Positions 23,880 to 33,318 of a DNA stretch of 64,000 bases are shown one piece after another. This stretch comes from Platerodrilus igneus. Taxonomy: Eukaryota; Arthropoda; Insecta; Coleoptera; Lycidae. The notes beneath the pieces were generated by a model. That model made no database searches, was not told the DNA's origin, and worked only from the letters and a program-made list of their open reading frames with translations. How positions within the stretch are numbered: position 1 is the stretch's first letter; each line of letters starts with the position of its first letter. The translations under genes and the position numbers were made by a program. Where the stretch lies: NCBI GenBank assembly GCA_036346225.1, contig JARFIW010000003.1:434001-498000 (forward strand). The letters are read 5' to 3'.

Positions 23880-24092
23880 TATTTATTCTTTTTGTTTTGT
23901 TTTCGAACTTAGTCAAGGTAAGGTTGACGCAGCTCTAAATTCTTTTCTATTCTGAGCTAGGGTTCCTCACCTATCTTTCTATAAACTTCCTCATTTGTTA
24001 CTCTGTCTGTCAAACTAATCTTTAATATTCTCTTATAACACCAAGTTTCTATATTTTTCTTATCTACCTCTTTAACTGTCCAAATCTCAGTA
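23880..24092 (-). pseudogene. LINE family A, 3' part (left of Polinton)
   Basis: The C-terminal part of a LINE protein: GTEIWTVKEVDKKNIETWCY, KRILKISLTDRVTNEEVYRK, then the 3' end with GAATAGAAAAGAATTTAGAGC and an A/T-rich tail near 23880. It is the downstream half of the LINE whose 5' half lies at 47293-49440. The two halves are separated exactly at the 6-bp target duplication of the Polinton. Confidence 0.8.
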
Positions 24093-24098
24093 CCGGAT
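24093..24098. repeat. Polinton target-site duplication, left
   Basis: CCGGAT, identical to 47287-47292. Six base pairs is the length known for Polinton integration. Confidence 0.85.
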
Positions 24099-24254
24099 AG
24101 TAGGTAAGCTATGAGCGTACTAGCACAAAACCACCCATTTTTACATGTAAATCTCCATAAGAACATCCAAGGTCCATTCTGACAATTTTTGTACCCACTA
24201 TGGAAATCTCCATAAGGAGGAAAATCAATGACAAATCCCCATAGAGCCATGCCT

Positions 24255-24650
24255 GATTTTTAATACCCATAACAAAATATATGCATGTTCCCCAACACCA
24301 CTGGATAGTGATAGCAATAAACTTAAATATAAATAATAAATAATTTAAAAAATTTATTAAATTATGTTAACAAAATAGTAATATGTTTTTCTATTTATAC
24401 ATTCACAATAACAGTACTATCATATAATTTTACAGCTATACCTATATATTAATTACATAACTAATTATAATGACAAATATTATTTTATATACAACTATAT
24501 TTAAAGTACCTTTTAACGGCATCTTATTTTGAATGTACTATTTACACAACTTATATCCATTCAGTATATAGAGTTAAACAACAACAACTATATGTGCAAC
24601 TGATCCACCAATATATATCACAATACATAACTGATGTATTATTAGTAAGG
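24255..24650. other. Polinton subterminal AT-rich segment (left)
   Basis: Non-coding, AT-rich. It is mirrored at 46735-47080 in the right arm. Confidence 0.6.
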
Positions 24651-24655
24651 ACAGC

Positions 24656-25125
24656 TTAATCAATATTCATGATAGAATAGTGTCCAATGGGTAATGTAGT
24701 GTATGTACCAGGAATCAAGTAACGTTTGTTATCGTGTGGACTTAAGGCATTCTTCTCTTGAACAATAGTATGAACGCGATGCTTAGTCGACTGAATTAAG
24801 TTCTGCGTTACAGATACATCTTTAAGGTCTTCCAGGCATCTAACATAATATTCAAACATGATTCTGCTTTTTACTACAGATTTTTTAACACCCTTGATCT
24901 TCTTCGTAACACCAAAATTTTGGATAGCAAGTGATCGTATAGATTCATCTTCTTCCATCAATTGTGAGAATTCGGCCCCCTCTGCCGTATTATAAATCTT
25001 CGTCACATACATGTTAGATCGTAATCCAATAAAGTCGATCATAATGCGCCCATTATTCTCATCTTTCATCATCTCCAATACCTTCTTGTTAACCAAAGGA
25101 ATTCCATAAATGTTGTTTGGCTTTT
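24656..25125 (-). pseudogene. DNA polymerase B-like C-terminal segment (left arm)
   Basis: The minus-strand frame enters from about 25125 (KKPNNIYGIPLVNKK) and runs to a stop at 24656. It contains DFIGLRSNMYVTKI, KKIKGVKKSVVKSRI and a terminal NALSPHDNKRYL...TLPIGHY block. I recognise this layout (GLRSKMY, KGVKK, a KR/Y D-K-R-Y block and a TLP.GH end) as the C-terminal end of one type of Polinton-related DNA polymerase B. It lies next to the terminus and points outward, unlike the polymerase body at 27098-28435, which points inward and is separated by minisatellite. It may be a leftover of a different polymerase or of a rearrangement. The frame is uninterrupted over about 150 codons. Confidence 0.55.
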
Positions 25126-25960
25126 TGGATTTCGCTCTATATCTTGAAAACGGTTAGAGATATTTAAATTTAGTAAAACAATTTTCTTATTATTTTGCTT
25201 GGCGCATCAATTAGTGAAATTTTAATTTTGATATCTATTGCCCTTTTGGATTTCTCTCTATATCTTGAAAACGGTTAGAGATATTTAAATTTAGTAAAAC
25301 AATTTTCTTATTATTTTGCTTGGCGCATCAATTAGTGAAATCTTCATTTTGATATCTAGTATCCTTTTGGATTTCGCTCTATATCTTGAAAACAGTTAGA
25401 AATATTTAAATTTAGTAAAACAATTTTCTCATTATTTCGTCTGGCGCATCAATTAATAAAATCATGATTTTTATATCTACTGCTCTTTTGGACTTCATCC
25501 CATATTTTGAAAACGGTTAGAGATATTTAAATTTAGTAAAACAATTTTCTTGTTATTTTGTTTGGCGCATCAATTAGTGAAATCTGTATTTTGATATCTA
25601 GTGCCCTTTTGAATTTCGCTCTATATCTTGAAAACGGTTAGAGATATTTAAATTTAGCAAAGACAATTTTGTTATTATTTTCACATAGTAATCCATTAAT
25701 GAAATCTTCATTTTGATATCTAGTGCCCTTTTGGAATTAATCCTATATTTTGAAAACGGGTGTTTTTTTATTATTTTCACATAGTAATCCAATAGTGAAA
25801 TCTCTATTTTGTTATCTAGTGCCCCTTTGGACTTCATCCCGTATTTTGAAAATAGGTGGAAATATTTAAATTTGGTAAAGATAATTATATTCATATTAAG
25901 TATGACGCATTGATTATAGCGATTGACGCATGTATAATGAATGAGCTTTGGTTGATAGAC
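25118..25960. repeat. 120-bp minisatellite, about 7 units (left arm)
   Basis: Units of about 120 bp carry CTCTATATCTTGAAAACGG, GATATTTAAATTTAGTAAA and a GGCGCATCAATTAGTGAAAT-type segment. The TCTTGAAAAC core recurs near 25141, 25262, 25383, 25503, 25624, 25744 and 25842. Later units swap GGCGCATCAATTAG for CACATAGTAATCCAT. The array is mirrored in the right arm at 35745-36530. Confidence 0.9.
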
Positions 25961-26249
25961 TACCATAATTTTTAAAAATTTATACTAATATTTTGTTAAG
26001 TAGAGAACTAGCTATATGATTCTCTATATTTATATGATCCCAAACTTTTTGAGGGTCTTAGGAAATTTTTGGGGACCGCCCCGTTTTCCCACTTCCGAGG
26101 TGGAGGTGGACCACCCCCAAAATTTCTTGTGAATTTGGAAGGTTGTGGACCCTATAAATTGGTGGACGCTTTATTCAAAGCTACACCGCTCTGGACCGCT
26201 GACGTGACAGCAATATGATCCTTGGAAAAAAGTTAGTGCTTCTAGCAGG
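25961..26249. other. Polinton arm spacer with GC-rich block (left)
   Basis: Non-coding. It includes GGGGACCGCCCCGTTTTCCC (26073-26092) and GGTGGACCACCCCC near 26104, which are mirrored at 35540-35600. Confidence 0.5.
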
Positions 26250-26476
26250 AGGCAATCATTCTTTTAAACTTTAAAAATTTTTGCTTAGTGTACTCAAACC
26301 AAATATTTCGAACATCAATAAATCAAAGTCACCTTCAATTTATGTCATAAATGTCAAACTTGAAGTTTTTATTATTTTGATGATCCTAGGTCATGTATCG
26401 AAACGTAAATAAAGATAATTTTAAAAACTATGAGTGGTTTAATTCCTAAAGAAGATTAACAAGAACCTCTAGCAGG
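26239..26476 (-). mobile_element. 216-bp retroposon-like insertion with 11-bp TSD
   Basis: The insertion 26250-26465 lies between CTTCTAGCAGG (26239-26249) and CCTCTAGCAGG (26466-26476). The right arm has the empty site (a single copy near 35415-35425), so the boundaries are exact. The insert is a second copy of the repeat at 9264-9450. It has no coding capacity, and family assignment is open. Confidence 0.85.
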
Positions 26477-26533
26477 AGTCGAACCCGCTACCTCTGAATT
26501 ACAAAGCCGGTGCTCTAACCATTCAACCACAAA
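26466..26533 (-). ncRNA. tRNA-like sequence in left arm
   Basis: Box A-like TGGTTGAATGGTTAGAGCA, box B GGTTCGACTCC and T stem GCGGG/CCTGC are intact. A loop containing TTTGTAA would give a Thr-type TGT anticodon. The acceptor's 3' strand (TAGAGG) lacks a matching 5' strand, since TGTATTTG precedes the D arm, so it is not a functional tRNA gene. The 216-bp insertion has landed in its 3' end. Confidence 0.6.
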
Positions 26534-27097
26534 TACATAACGCTTTTAAATACTATTTGAGGATTTATATGTTGTAGTCGGTGACGCGCTCTTAAGTCTG
26601 TTTTAACTGTAGGCAATTAAGATCAATATATAATTTGTAATTCTTATTAAATGGGACCGGTAGTGAGCTTAAACACTTTTCGGCCTGTTTAAATTGCTGC
26701 GAACACCTTCCTTTTGGAAGGCCAAATGTAAATTACTGATTCCCACCGCTTTGGGAGCATCGAAATTTAGGTCCTATTCCAGTGACCTTGAGTACAAAAT
26801 AATATTTCTCCAATAGTTGATAAAATGATGGCATTAAATTAATCTAAAACACACTTGTTATATTCTCCTATACGAAGTAAATGTAAATCAATAATTTTTT
26901 TAATATCTGATAAAGATGCATGAATGAATATAACACCACCACAGATACTTTAGTTATCACATTACTATTAAATATGGCATTGTCTCGAACTGAGTAATAC
27001 ACAATTCTTGGAAAACGTATTCAGTTTACATTCATATATAGAAATAACTATTTACTCAATAACAATAACAGTTAAATTCTTTTTTTTATAATTACAA
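26534..27097. other. Polinton arm non-coding segment (left)
   Basis: No coding signal between the tRNA-like sequence and the polymerase start. Mirrored at 34797-35353 in the right arm. Confidence 0.5.
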
Positions 27098-28435
27098 ATG
27101 AATCGGTATATTTATTTATATGAAGTATATTGTAAAATATGCGGTATTGACGTTAATCGATATCATCTCTGTTACATGCAACCCGATACTGGAAAGTCAA
27201 AAACAACGAATGTCAACTTTATTTTCTATGACTTGAAAAGGATGTAAGAAAAGATTCTAGATAACGGTGATTACCTACATGAACCCAATTTATGTGTATT
27301 AGCAAGTAGGTGTTACGTATGTATAGATGAAAACATTCTATACTTTTGCCAGAATTGTGGATACAGACAAGTGATTTACAAGGAAAATGTTATAATTAAC
27401 TTCATGAACTACATTTTAGCAGCAAAACAAAAATTCAAACGAGTTGTGGTAATAGCTCATAATGGACAGGCATTTGATCATCAGTTCTGTCTAAATTATA
27501 TAATAACCGAATCACAGCGAACACGAGCGTGCACTAACCGGCATGTGGGTAATCGACGAGGTGTTAAAAGGAATCGAAAAAGGTTACAAGATAATAAAGA
27601 TTTACGAGGTTTGGTCTTATCGGGTAGATCAATTTGATAAAGCTGAAAAAGTTGGCGTATTTTTCGAGAAATGATGGACAAATTTCTAAATATAAAGCAG
27701 CAGGCTTCGGGTTGGTCAGCAAGTTGTTCTTCACAGCCAGAGAGGGATAAATATATTAACGATATTTTAAACAACGAAGGTATTCGGATACAGTATGCTG
27801 AAATTCTAAACCTGGTTTGCGATCACTAACTAAACTTATACTGAATTCGTTTTGGGGAAAACTAGCTCAAAGAGAAAATCAACCTAAAACAAATATTGTC
27901 AGCAATCCAAACGAGTTTTTTGGAATGCTATCAAATCTAAGCATTACTATAAATCACGTATTGCCGATTAACGAAAATACTGTTATTTTATTTGGCAATA
28001 TAGAGAAGAAGCCTGTGATGTACAGGCTACCGTAAATGTTGTAATAGCAGCTTTTGTAATCGCTCAAGCTAGACTTAAACTGTATAGCTATCTTGATTAA
28101 CTTGCCGACAGGGTTCTTTACTACGACACAGACTCTACAATTCACGTTTCTAGACCAGGAGAAAATGATGTTTCTACTGGAAAATTAATAGGCGATATGA
28201 CAGATGAATTGGAGACGTACGGGCCTGGTAGTTACATCGACGAATTTGTGACTGGAGGTCAAAAAAAAAATTACGCATATACAGTTTACTCTACAGACAC
28301 ACAAAAGGAAATCCTTGTTTGCAAAGTAAAAGGTATATGGCTTACCTACGCAAGCGCGCAACTTGTAAACTTTGAGAGCATCAAGAAGATAATGCGTTCA
28401 CATGTAGTTACTTTATGCCCCACGTTTTCCACATG
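27098..28435 (+). pseudogene. Protein-primed DNA polymerase B, left-arm copy
   Basis: The ATG at 27098 opens YLYEVYCKICG, followed by exonuclease-domain remnants (FYDLK at about 27220, VVIAHNGQAFDHQF at about 27446-27487). The sequence then jumps to a late palm region (WVIDEVLKGIEKGY, LTKLILNSFWGK at about 27820-27857, polB motif B) and motif C (YYDTDS at about 28119-28136). GDMTDELETYGPGSYIDEFV and GIWLTYASAQLVNFESIKK follow. The span between the exonuclease and motif B, where motif A should lie, is deleted, and several frameshifts and stops are present. The C-terminal tail is missing because of a deletion private to this arm. A polymerase of this kind replicates Polintons and related viruses; here it is dead. 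Confidence 0.85.
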
Positions 28436-28679
28436 ATAGTTTACTGACTGTATATTTCCTAAAGATTGTATTAATAAATGTACGTACAGTAATCTGTATC
28501 GTATAACTACTGGAACAACATTATTTTCTGCAAAGTGTACTTTTATTTTTAAAATGTTGTACAATAATGACTATACATATGTAATTTCTGTTAGATTAAA
28601 TAATAAAATATACGAGTACCGATCTGCAAGTGTATGTGTTTAAAATAGGTTTACCGCTCAGTTATCATCGAAACTGCAA
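28436..28679. other. Non-coding segment downstream of left polB
   Basis: AT-rich, mirrored at 32880-33130 in the right arm. No gene recognised. Confidence 0.5.
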
Positions 28680-29370
28680 GGCGGTGTTGGTAAACCGGTA
28701 TCGATAGAACCGCTTTTGGTAACACCGGATTTTGGTAAAATCGGTTTTCACTAAAACCTGTTTTGGTAAAATCGGCATTGGTAAATCGATTCTGACAAAG
28801 CGGTTTTAAAAACCGAAAGCCGCTTCTGGTAAAACCCGCTTCGGTAAAAACCGGTTAAAATCGTTTTTAGTGAAATCGGTTTTGTAAAATCTGTTTTTAA
28901 TAATATCAGTTCTGATAAACCGATTTTGGTAGGTATACAAACCACTTTTTGGTAAAATTGGTTATGTTGTAATCAATTTTGAAACAAAATTTTATATTGA
29001 CAGATACGTTTTTGTTGTCTCAGATTTCCATAAGTTGGATTTTCAAAATTTTGTTGGTTCATCATTTACGAGTGGAACATCTTTACCCAACTCGAAACAT
29101 AATGAGAAAAGAACAGTATTTCTATTGCAAGTATGTGCAAAAATAGGTCAACAAAGCGGTAACTTGCTGGACGCTGCGTTTCCAGATAGACGAGTTTTGA
29201 CGAAATCTTGGAATACCGTCGGTTTGGCAAAAACAATTTGCTTTTGATGGACCGGTTTTAGGTAAAACCGGTTTTAGTAGAACCAGCTTCGCTAAAAACC
29301 GGTCTTGGAAAAATAGGTTTTGTATGGTAATGCAGCGGTTTTAATCAAATCTGAAAACCGGTTCGAGTTA
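28680..29370. repeat. ACCGGTTTT/GGTAAAA short-repeat field (left arm)
   Basis: Dense, irregularly spaced copies of GGTAAAACCGGTTTT-like words (ACCGG, GGTAAAA and CGGTTTT in both orientations) surround a non-repetitive core at about 29030-29230. ACCGGT is self-complementary, so the field can form many small stem-loops. It is mirrored at 32210-32870. No coding role is visible. Confidence 0.8.
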
Positions 29371-29398
29371 GGCTATAACAAATACGATTTCGCCCCTC

Positions 29399-29489
29399 AT
29401 TAATATGCACATTCGTTATAATTATTTAATTCACAAAGATCCTCAACAGTATTGGAAGTTTCTATACCCATGGCTATTATAGATTTTTT
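29399..29489. other. Start of Polinton unique centre
   Basis: A short non-coding segment between the left arm boundary and the penton-like gene stop. Confidence 0.5.
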
Positions 29490-30211
29490 TTAAATCAACC
29501 TTACAGTTAGCAGTTCTCCTCTGAAGTTAACTAAATTTCCATCTTGATCTAACACATTAACTATTATTTCATTTATTATACGTGACCTGATTGGTAGATA
29601 TATAATCGTAGGTGGGTACTCGACAATTTTAAAACCTGCAGGTACTTGAGGAAAAAATTCATGTATTACATGCGCTGGTTTACTATTTAAATAGAATCCA
29701 CTTGCAAAATTACAATCGATTAAAACTGCATTCACTTTACAAATGTTGATCGCGTAGTCTGCTTGATGCGTGGCATATGCTAGCAATTTTCGTGGATTGA
29801 AACCGAGAAAAGAACCAATTGAATCCCTTTTGGTAAAATCCACATCTTCACTACATTTAATACTACATTAAAGTGTATTATTGTCAGCTGTAATTTCTAT
29901 ATACACTGGCGTCTTTCTAGCGCTTTGTAATTGTTCTTTACGACCACGCCATTTTTATCGCCTAAAGCTTTTTGAAGATATTTATTAATTTCTGTAAGCT
30001 CATACGCACCTTCAGGTATTTCTATGAATTCCTCGTTAGGTCCATAATAAAATTTATTATTTATTCCTTTTTCAATGTTTGGAATTGTGTTATAAGACTC
30101 AAAATTTGTTAATCCTAATACGTACTCCGAATCATTATCCAAGTTTATAGGCGGATTAAAGTTGCTTGTTAAAATTGAAGTGTTTCCCGTTAGAGTAAAA
30201 GTTTACGACAT
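29490..30211 (-). pseudogene. Polinton minor capsid (penton-like) protein
   Basis: Two consecutive minus-strand frames make up the gene. The N-terminal part (from an ATG at 30211 with a stop at codon 3) has DNDSEYVLGLTNFESYNTIP and a FYYGPNEEFIEIPEGAYEL block. The C-terminal part (29843-29490) has FTKRDSIGSFLGFN, VHNAVL/IDCNFASG-like strands, HEFFPQVPAGFKI, IYLPIRSRIINEI and VNFRGELLTVRL. This order of motifs is that of the Polinton single-jelly-roll minor capsid protein. A stop and a frameshift lie near 29880-29900, so it is inactive. It is followed on the same strand by no recognisable major capsid gene, which would normally be nearby. Confidence 0.78.
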
Positions 30212-30230
30212 GACAACTTCATACACAGTT

Positions 30231-30681
30231 CTATGTACTACTTAGAAATTGTAAGCATAACTGTCCGCAAAACACAGTACCGTACGATTGTTCTTGGTTA
30301 AAGTTATAAAGAATTTTACATTTACCCCCGCTATTCAAATAACTTATCAACTCTGTTGACGGTCGCAGGTTTCCGTAGCTGTCATAGTAAATAGCGCTAC
30401 TACCGTACTTTTTATGAGGTCCAATGCGTGCCAAAACCTTCTATTCCATCTAAATTAATTATACCACAATCTTTTAAATTAACTTTCTTGGGAAGATTGT
30501 TTCTCATAAACACTCCACGGAAATATGGTACTTCTAATTGCTTAACAAACTCTATTAATTCTACATTGCTTAGTGCTCGATTCGGTAAAATCAGGTTGCG
30601 TTCCTTTGAGGTTTTGCAGGGGCTTAAAAAGACCAAATCTTTTTTTATAAGGTTTGATGTACATGCCGTTTCCGCATGCAA
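30231..30681 (-). pseudogene. Adenain-like maturation cysteine protease
   Basis: Homology to the adenovirus-type (C5) protease used by Polintons. ILPNRALSNVELIEFVKQLE is near the N-terminus, then VPYFRGVFMRNNLPKK, CGIINLDGIEGFGTHW with the catalytic His near 30419, YYDSYGNLRPSTELI with the Asp, NFNQEQ with the oxyanion Gln, and CGQLCLQFL with the catalytic Cys near 30265. The family triad residues are therefore all still visible, but a frameshift between the His and Asp parts (about 30415-30430) breaks the gene. In intact elements it would process capsid precursors. Confidence 0.85.
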
Positions 30682-31424
30682 TGTCCTCCATTGCCTTGTT
30701 ATGACGTTGTTTTTCCGCTAGTTGTTCCTTAGCTATTTTAGTATCTGAAACTGCTTTTGCAACAGCAGCTGCACCTCGAATAAGAGTACCAAGGGCGCTT
30801 AGGCCTGCAAAAATTTGTATTAGTGGTAGAAAACCCCCTGTTTTAGGAATTTATATAATACGAGCTGATTTAATATGCTTCTTTTGTTTTGCTGTATTGG
30901 CGGCCTTAATTGCTATGTTGATTGCATCCATAATATTAGATTCTTAGGCCCTTTTTAAAGCTGTACGTGCTTGTTTGATAATACTTTTAATACCTAGCGT
31001 ACTTCTTATTTTACGTTTCTTTATCAGTTTTCTTATTTTATTGATTTTTTTTGTTCTCATCGATGCACAGGCACCCATACCAAGTTTTACTTTAGCTTTC
31101 ATTGCGGTAGCTACTCCAAATGCTGCTGCTTTTTCACCTAAAGACGAGTCACCAGAATTTAGTCTTTCTGTAGCTAACTGAGCTAATTTGAATCTGCTTG
31201 ATGGCGTTTAGATAGATCCTTTTCTTTGGAGTATGAAATATCGTGCTACTTACAAGCCTGGTCTAACTTGTTTATTCTCTTGTCTCTTCGAGCTAACCGT
31301 TTGATTAGTTTTGTACCCGACCGCAAAATTTGTAACCCGGAATATGCGCTTCAAATGGTAAATTGTTAATTACAGTATTTAACAGTCCGTTCCCAGTAGT
31401 TTTAGAATTATTATAGGTAATCAT
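30650..31424 (-). pseudogene. PLA2-domain / X-type virion protein
   Basis: The start is at ATG 31424. The N-terminal part reads into a phospholipase A2-like segment of the type seen in parvovirus VP1 and Polintons: a calcium-loop remnant KFCG followed, after a frameshift, by TKLIKRLARRDKRINKLDQ and the catalytic-site ACK.HDISYS (a stop occurs just before the His). KDLSKRHQADS, LGEKAAAFGVATAMKAKVK and KLGMGA follow, then a basic stretch, a hydrophobic FLPLIQIFAGLSALGTLI and a C-terminal HNKAMEDI...GMYIKPYKK block. This is characteristic of the Polinton virion protein called X. Several stops and shifts are present. It overlaps the protease gene start in another frame. Confidence 0.72.
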
Positions 31425-31553
31425 TAGCGGACAACCGTCCTCTCAAGCTGTTCAGTAAAAAAATAAAATATTGTGAATTAATGATTCTTTATATACTCGC
31501 CGTTTTTTATATATAATTTCACTTCTTTACAATCGAATTTAGTACTTGCAAAC
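31425..31553. promoter_or_regulatory. Divergent intergenic gap (possible bidirectional promoter)
   Basis: A 129-bp AT-rich gap between the leftward virion-gene cluster and the rightward ATPase. It contains TATATACTCG and TTATATATAAT stretches. A shared promoter is inferred from gene order only. Confidence 0.35.
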
Positions 31554-32205
31554 ATGCGTGTTGTGAAACAATTAACATCTTTAACCATAATCAATAATGA
31601 CATTGACGTGCAATCCTTAGCTAACAAAAACATAACGTTCTTCTGCCTTCATCTATTCGGATGTCTAGTTGTTGGTCCATCAAATTGCGGTAAAACCAAC
31701 GTTATGATTGGGTTGATAGAACATTCTAATGGGTTAAAGTTTGAAAACGTATATGTTTATTCTAAATCACTTTATCAACCAAAGTATCAATACCTTGAAA
31801 GTCTACTGCGACCAATAAAAGGAATCAAGTATTATAAGTTTTCCAGTTTTGATAATATTATATCACCATCTGATGCTGGAAATAATTCTATATTTGTTTT
31901 TGATGATGTAGCTTGCGATAAACAAGGTATAATTAGGGAATACTTTAGTATGGGGCGTCATAAACAAGTAGACAGTTTTTACCTTTGTCAAAGTTATACT
32001 CGTATACCTAAGCACTTACTACGTGATAATGCTAATCTTAGTTTTATTTAAACAAGATGATTTAAACTTAAAACACATATATGACGATCACGTCAATACT
32101 GACATGAAGTATGATAAATTCCGTGAAATATGTGCTGCTTGTTGGCAAGACAAAGTTGTAGACAAGGATTGTGATCCACGAGGGGCGAACTCGTATTTGT
32201 TATAG
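31554..32205 (+). pseudogene. FtsK/A32-like genome-packaging ATPase
   Basis: The ATG at 31554 opens a frame of 165 codons with Walker A GPSNCGKT at residues 41-48 and Walker B SIFVFDDVACD at about 112-122, then GRHKQVDSFYLCQSYTRIPK, typical of Polinton packaging ATPases. A one-base shift near 32045 moves the conserved continuation (LFKQDDLNLKHIYDDHVNTD, FREICAACWQDK) to another frame. The gene ends at 32205 inside the right palindrome arm, whose inner boundary is 32180, so its natural C-terminus is replaced by arm sequence. It is inactive. Confidence 0.85.
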
Positions 32206-32209
32206 GCTA

Positions 32210-32870
32210 ACTCTAACCGGTTTTTAGATTTGATTAAAACCGCTGCATTACCATACAAAACCTATTTTTCCAAAACAGGTTTTTAGCGAAGCCGGTTCTA
32301 CTAAAACCGGTTTACCTACAACCGGTTCATCAAAAGCAAATTTTTTTGCCAAACCGACGGTATTCCACGGTTTCGTCAAAACTCGTCTATCTGGAAACGC
32401 ATCGTCCAGCAAGTTACCGCTTGCAATAGAAATACTGTTTTTTTCTCATTATGTTTCGAGTTGGGTAAAGATGTTCCAATCGTAAATGATGAACCAACAA
32501 AATTTTTAAAAATCCAACTTATGGAAATCTGAGACAACAAAAACGTATCTGTCAAAATAAAATTTTGTTTCAAAATCGATTACAACATAACCAATTTTAC
32601 CAAAAATTGGTTTGTATTCCTACCAAACTCGGTTTATCAGGACTGATATTATTAAAAACCGATTTTACAAAACCGATTTCACTAAAAACGATTTTAACCG
32701 GTTTTTACCAAAGCGGGTTTTACCAGAACCGGCTTTCGGTTAATAAAACCGCTTTGTCAGAATCGATTTACCAATGCCGATTTTACCAAAACAGGTTTTA
32801 GTGAAAACCGATTTTACCAAAATCCGGTGTTACCAAAAGCGGTTCTATCGATACCGGTTTACCAACACCG
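32210..32870. repeat. ACCGGTTTT/GGTAAAA short-repeat field (right arm)
   Basis: Mirror of 28680-29370, with copies of ACCGGTTTT and TTTACCAAAA on both strands and the same non-repetitive core at about 32350-32520, minus a short segment found on the left. Confidence 0.8.
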
Positions 32871-33318
32871 CCTTGCAGTTTCGATGATAACTGAGCGGTA
32901 AACCTGTTTTAAACACATACACTTGCAGATTGGTACTCGTATATTTTATTATTTAATCTAACAGAAATTACATATGTATAGTCATTATTGTACATTTTAA
33001 AAATAAAAGTACACTTTGCAGAAAATAATGTTGTTCCAGTAGTTATACGATACAGATAACTGTACGTACATTTATTAATACAATCTTCAGGAAATATACA
33101 GTCAGTAAACTATCATGTGGAAAACGTGGGGCATAAAGTAACTACATGTGAACGCATTTTTTATAAGTGGAAATTATTAAACTGGAAGATTTAAATACAT
33201 TCGAACCAAAAATAATACTTGTATACGATTACACCTATTAATATTAATTTCTAATTACAATTATACGTAATTACATAAAATGTTTATAAAAATGCAAATT
33301 TTCACAAATATTCACAAA

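Larger units (their letters stand above)
24099..29398 (+). repeat. Polinton left inverted arm
   Basis: Inverted match to 32180-47286 once the gypsy is excluded. Compared with the right arm it has two private changes: a 216-bp insertion at 26250-26465, and a deletion of about 360 bp at 28389 that removes the polymerase C-terminus. The inner boundary is at CGCCCCTC (29391-29398), which pairs with GAGGGGCG at 32180. Confidence 0.88.

Noticed and set aside
26466..26533. Functional tRNA-Thr gene
   Set aside because: The 5' acceptor strand does not pair with the 3' strand, the anticodon stem has mismatches and the sequence is duplicated only with the palindrome.
27496..27774. Minus-strand frame over the left polymerase (and its mirror at 34080-34397)
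   Set aside because: A shadow of the polymerase sequence on the other strand, with no independent homology.
28680..29370. CRISPR-like array
   Set aside because: The short words recur but there is no constant repeat length and no regular spacer. The context is a eukaryotic transposon.
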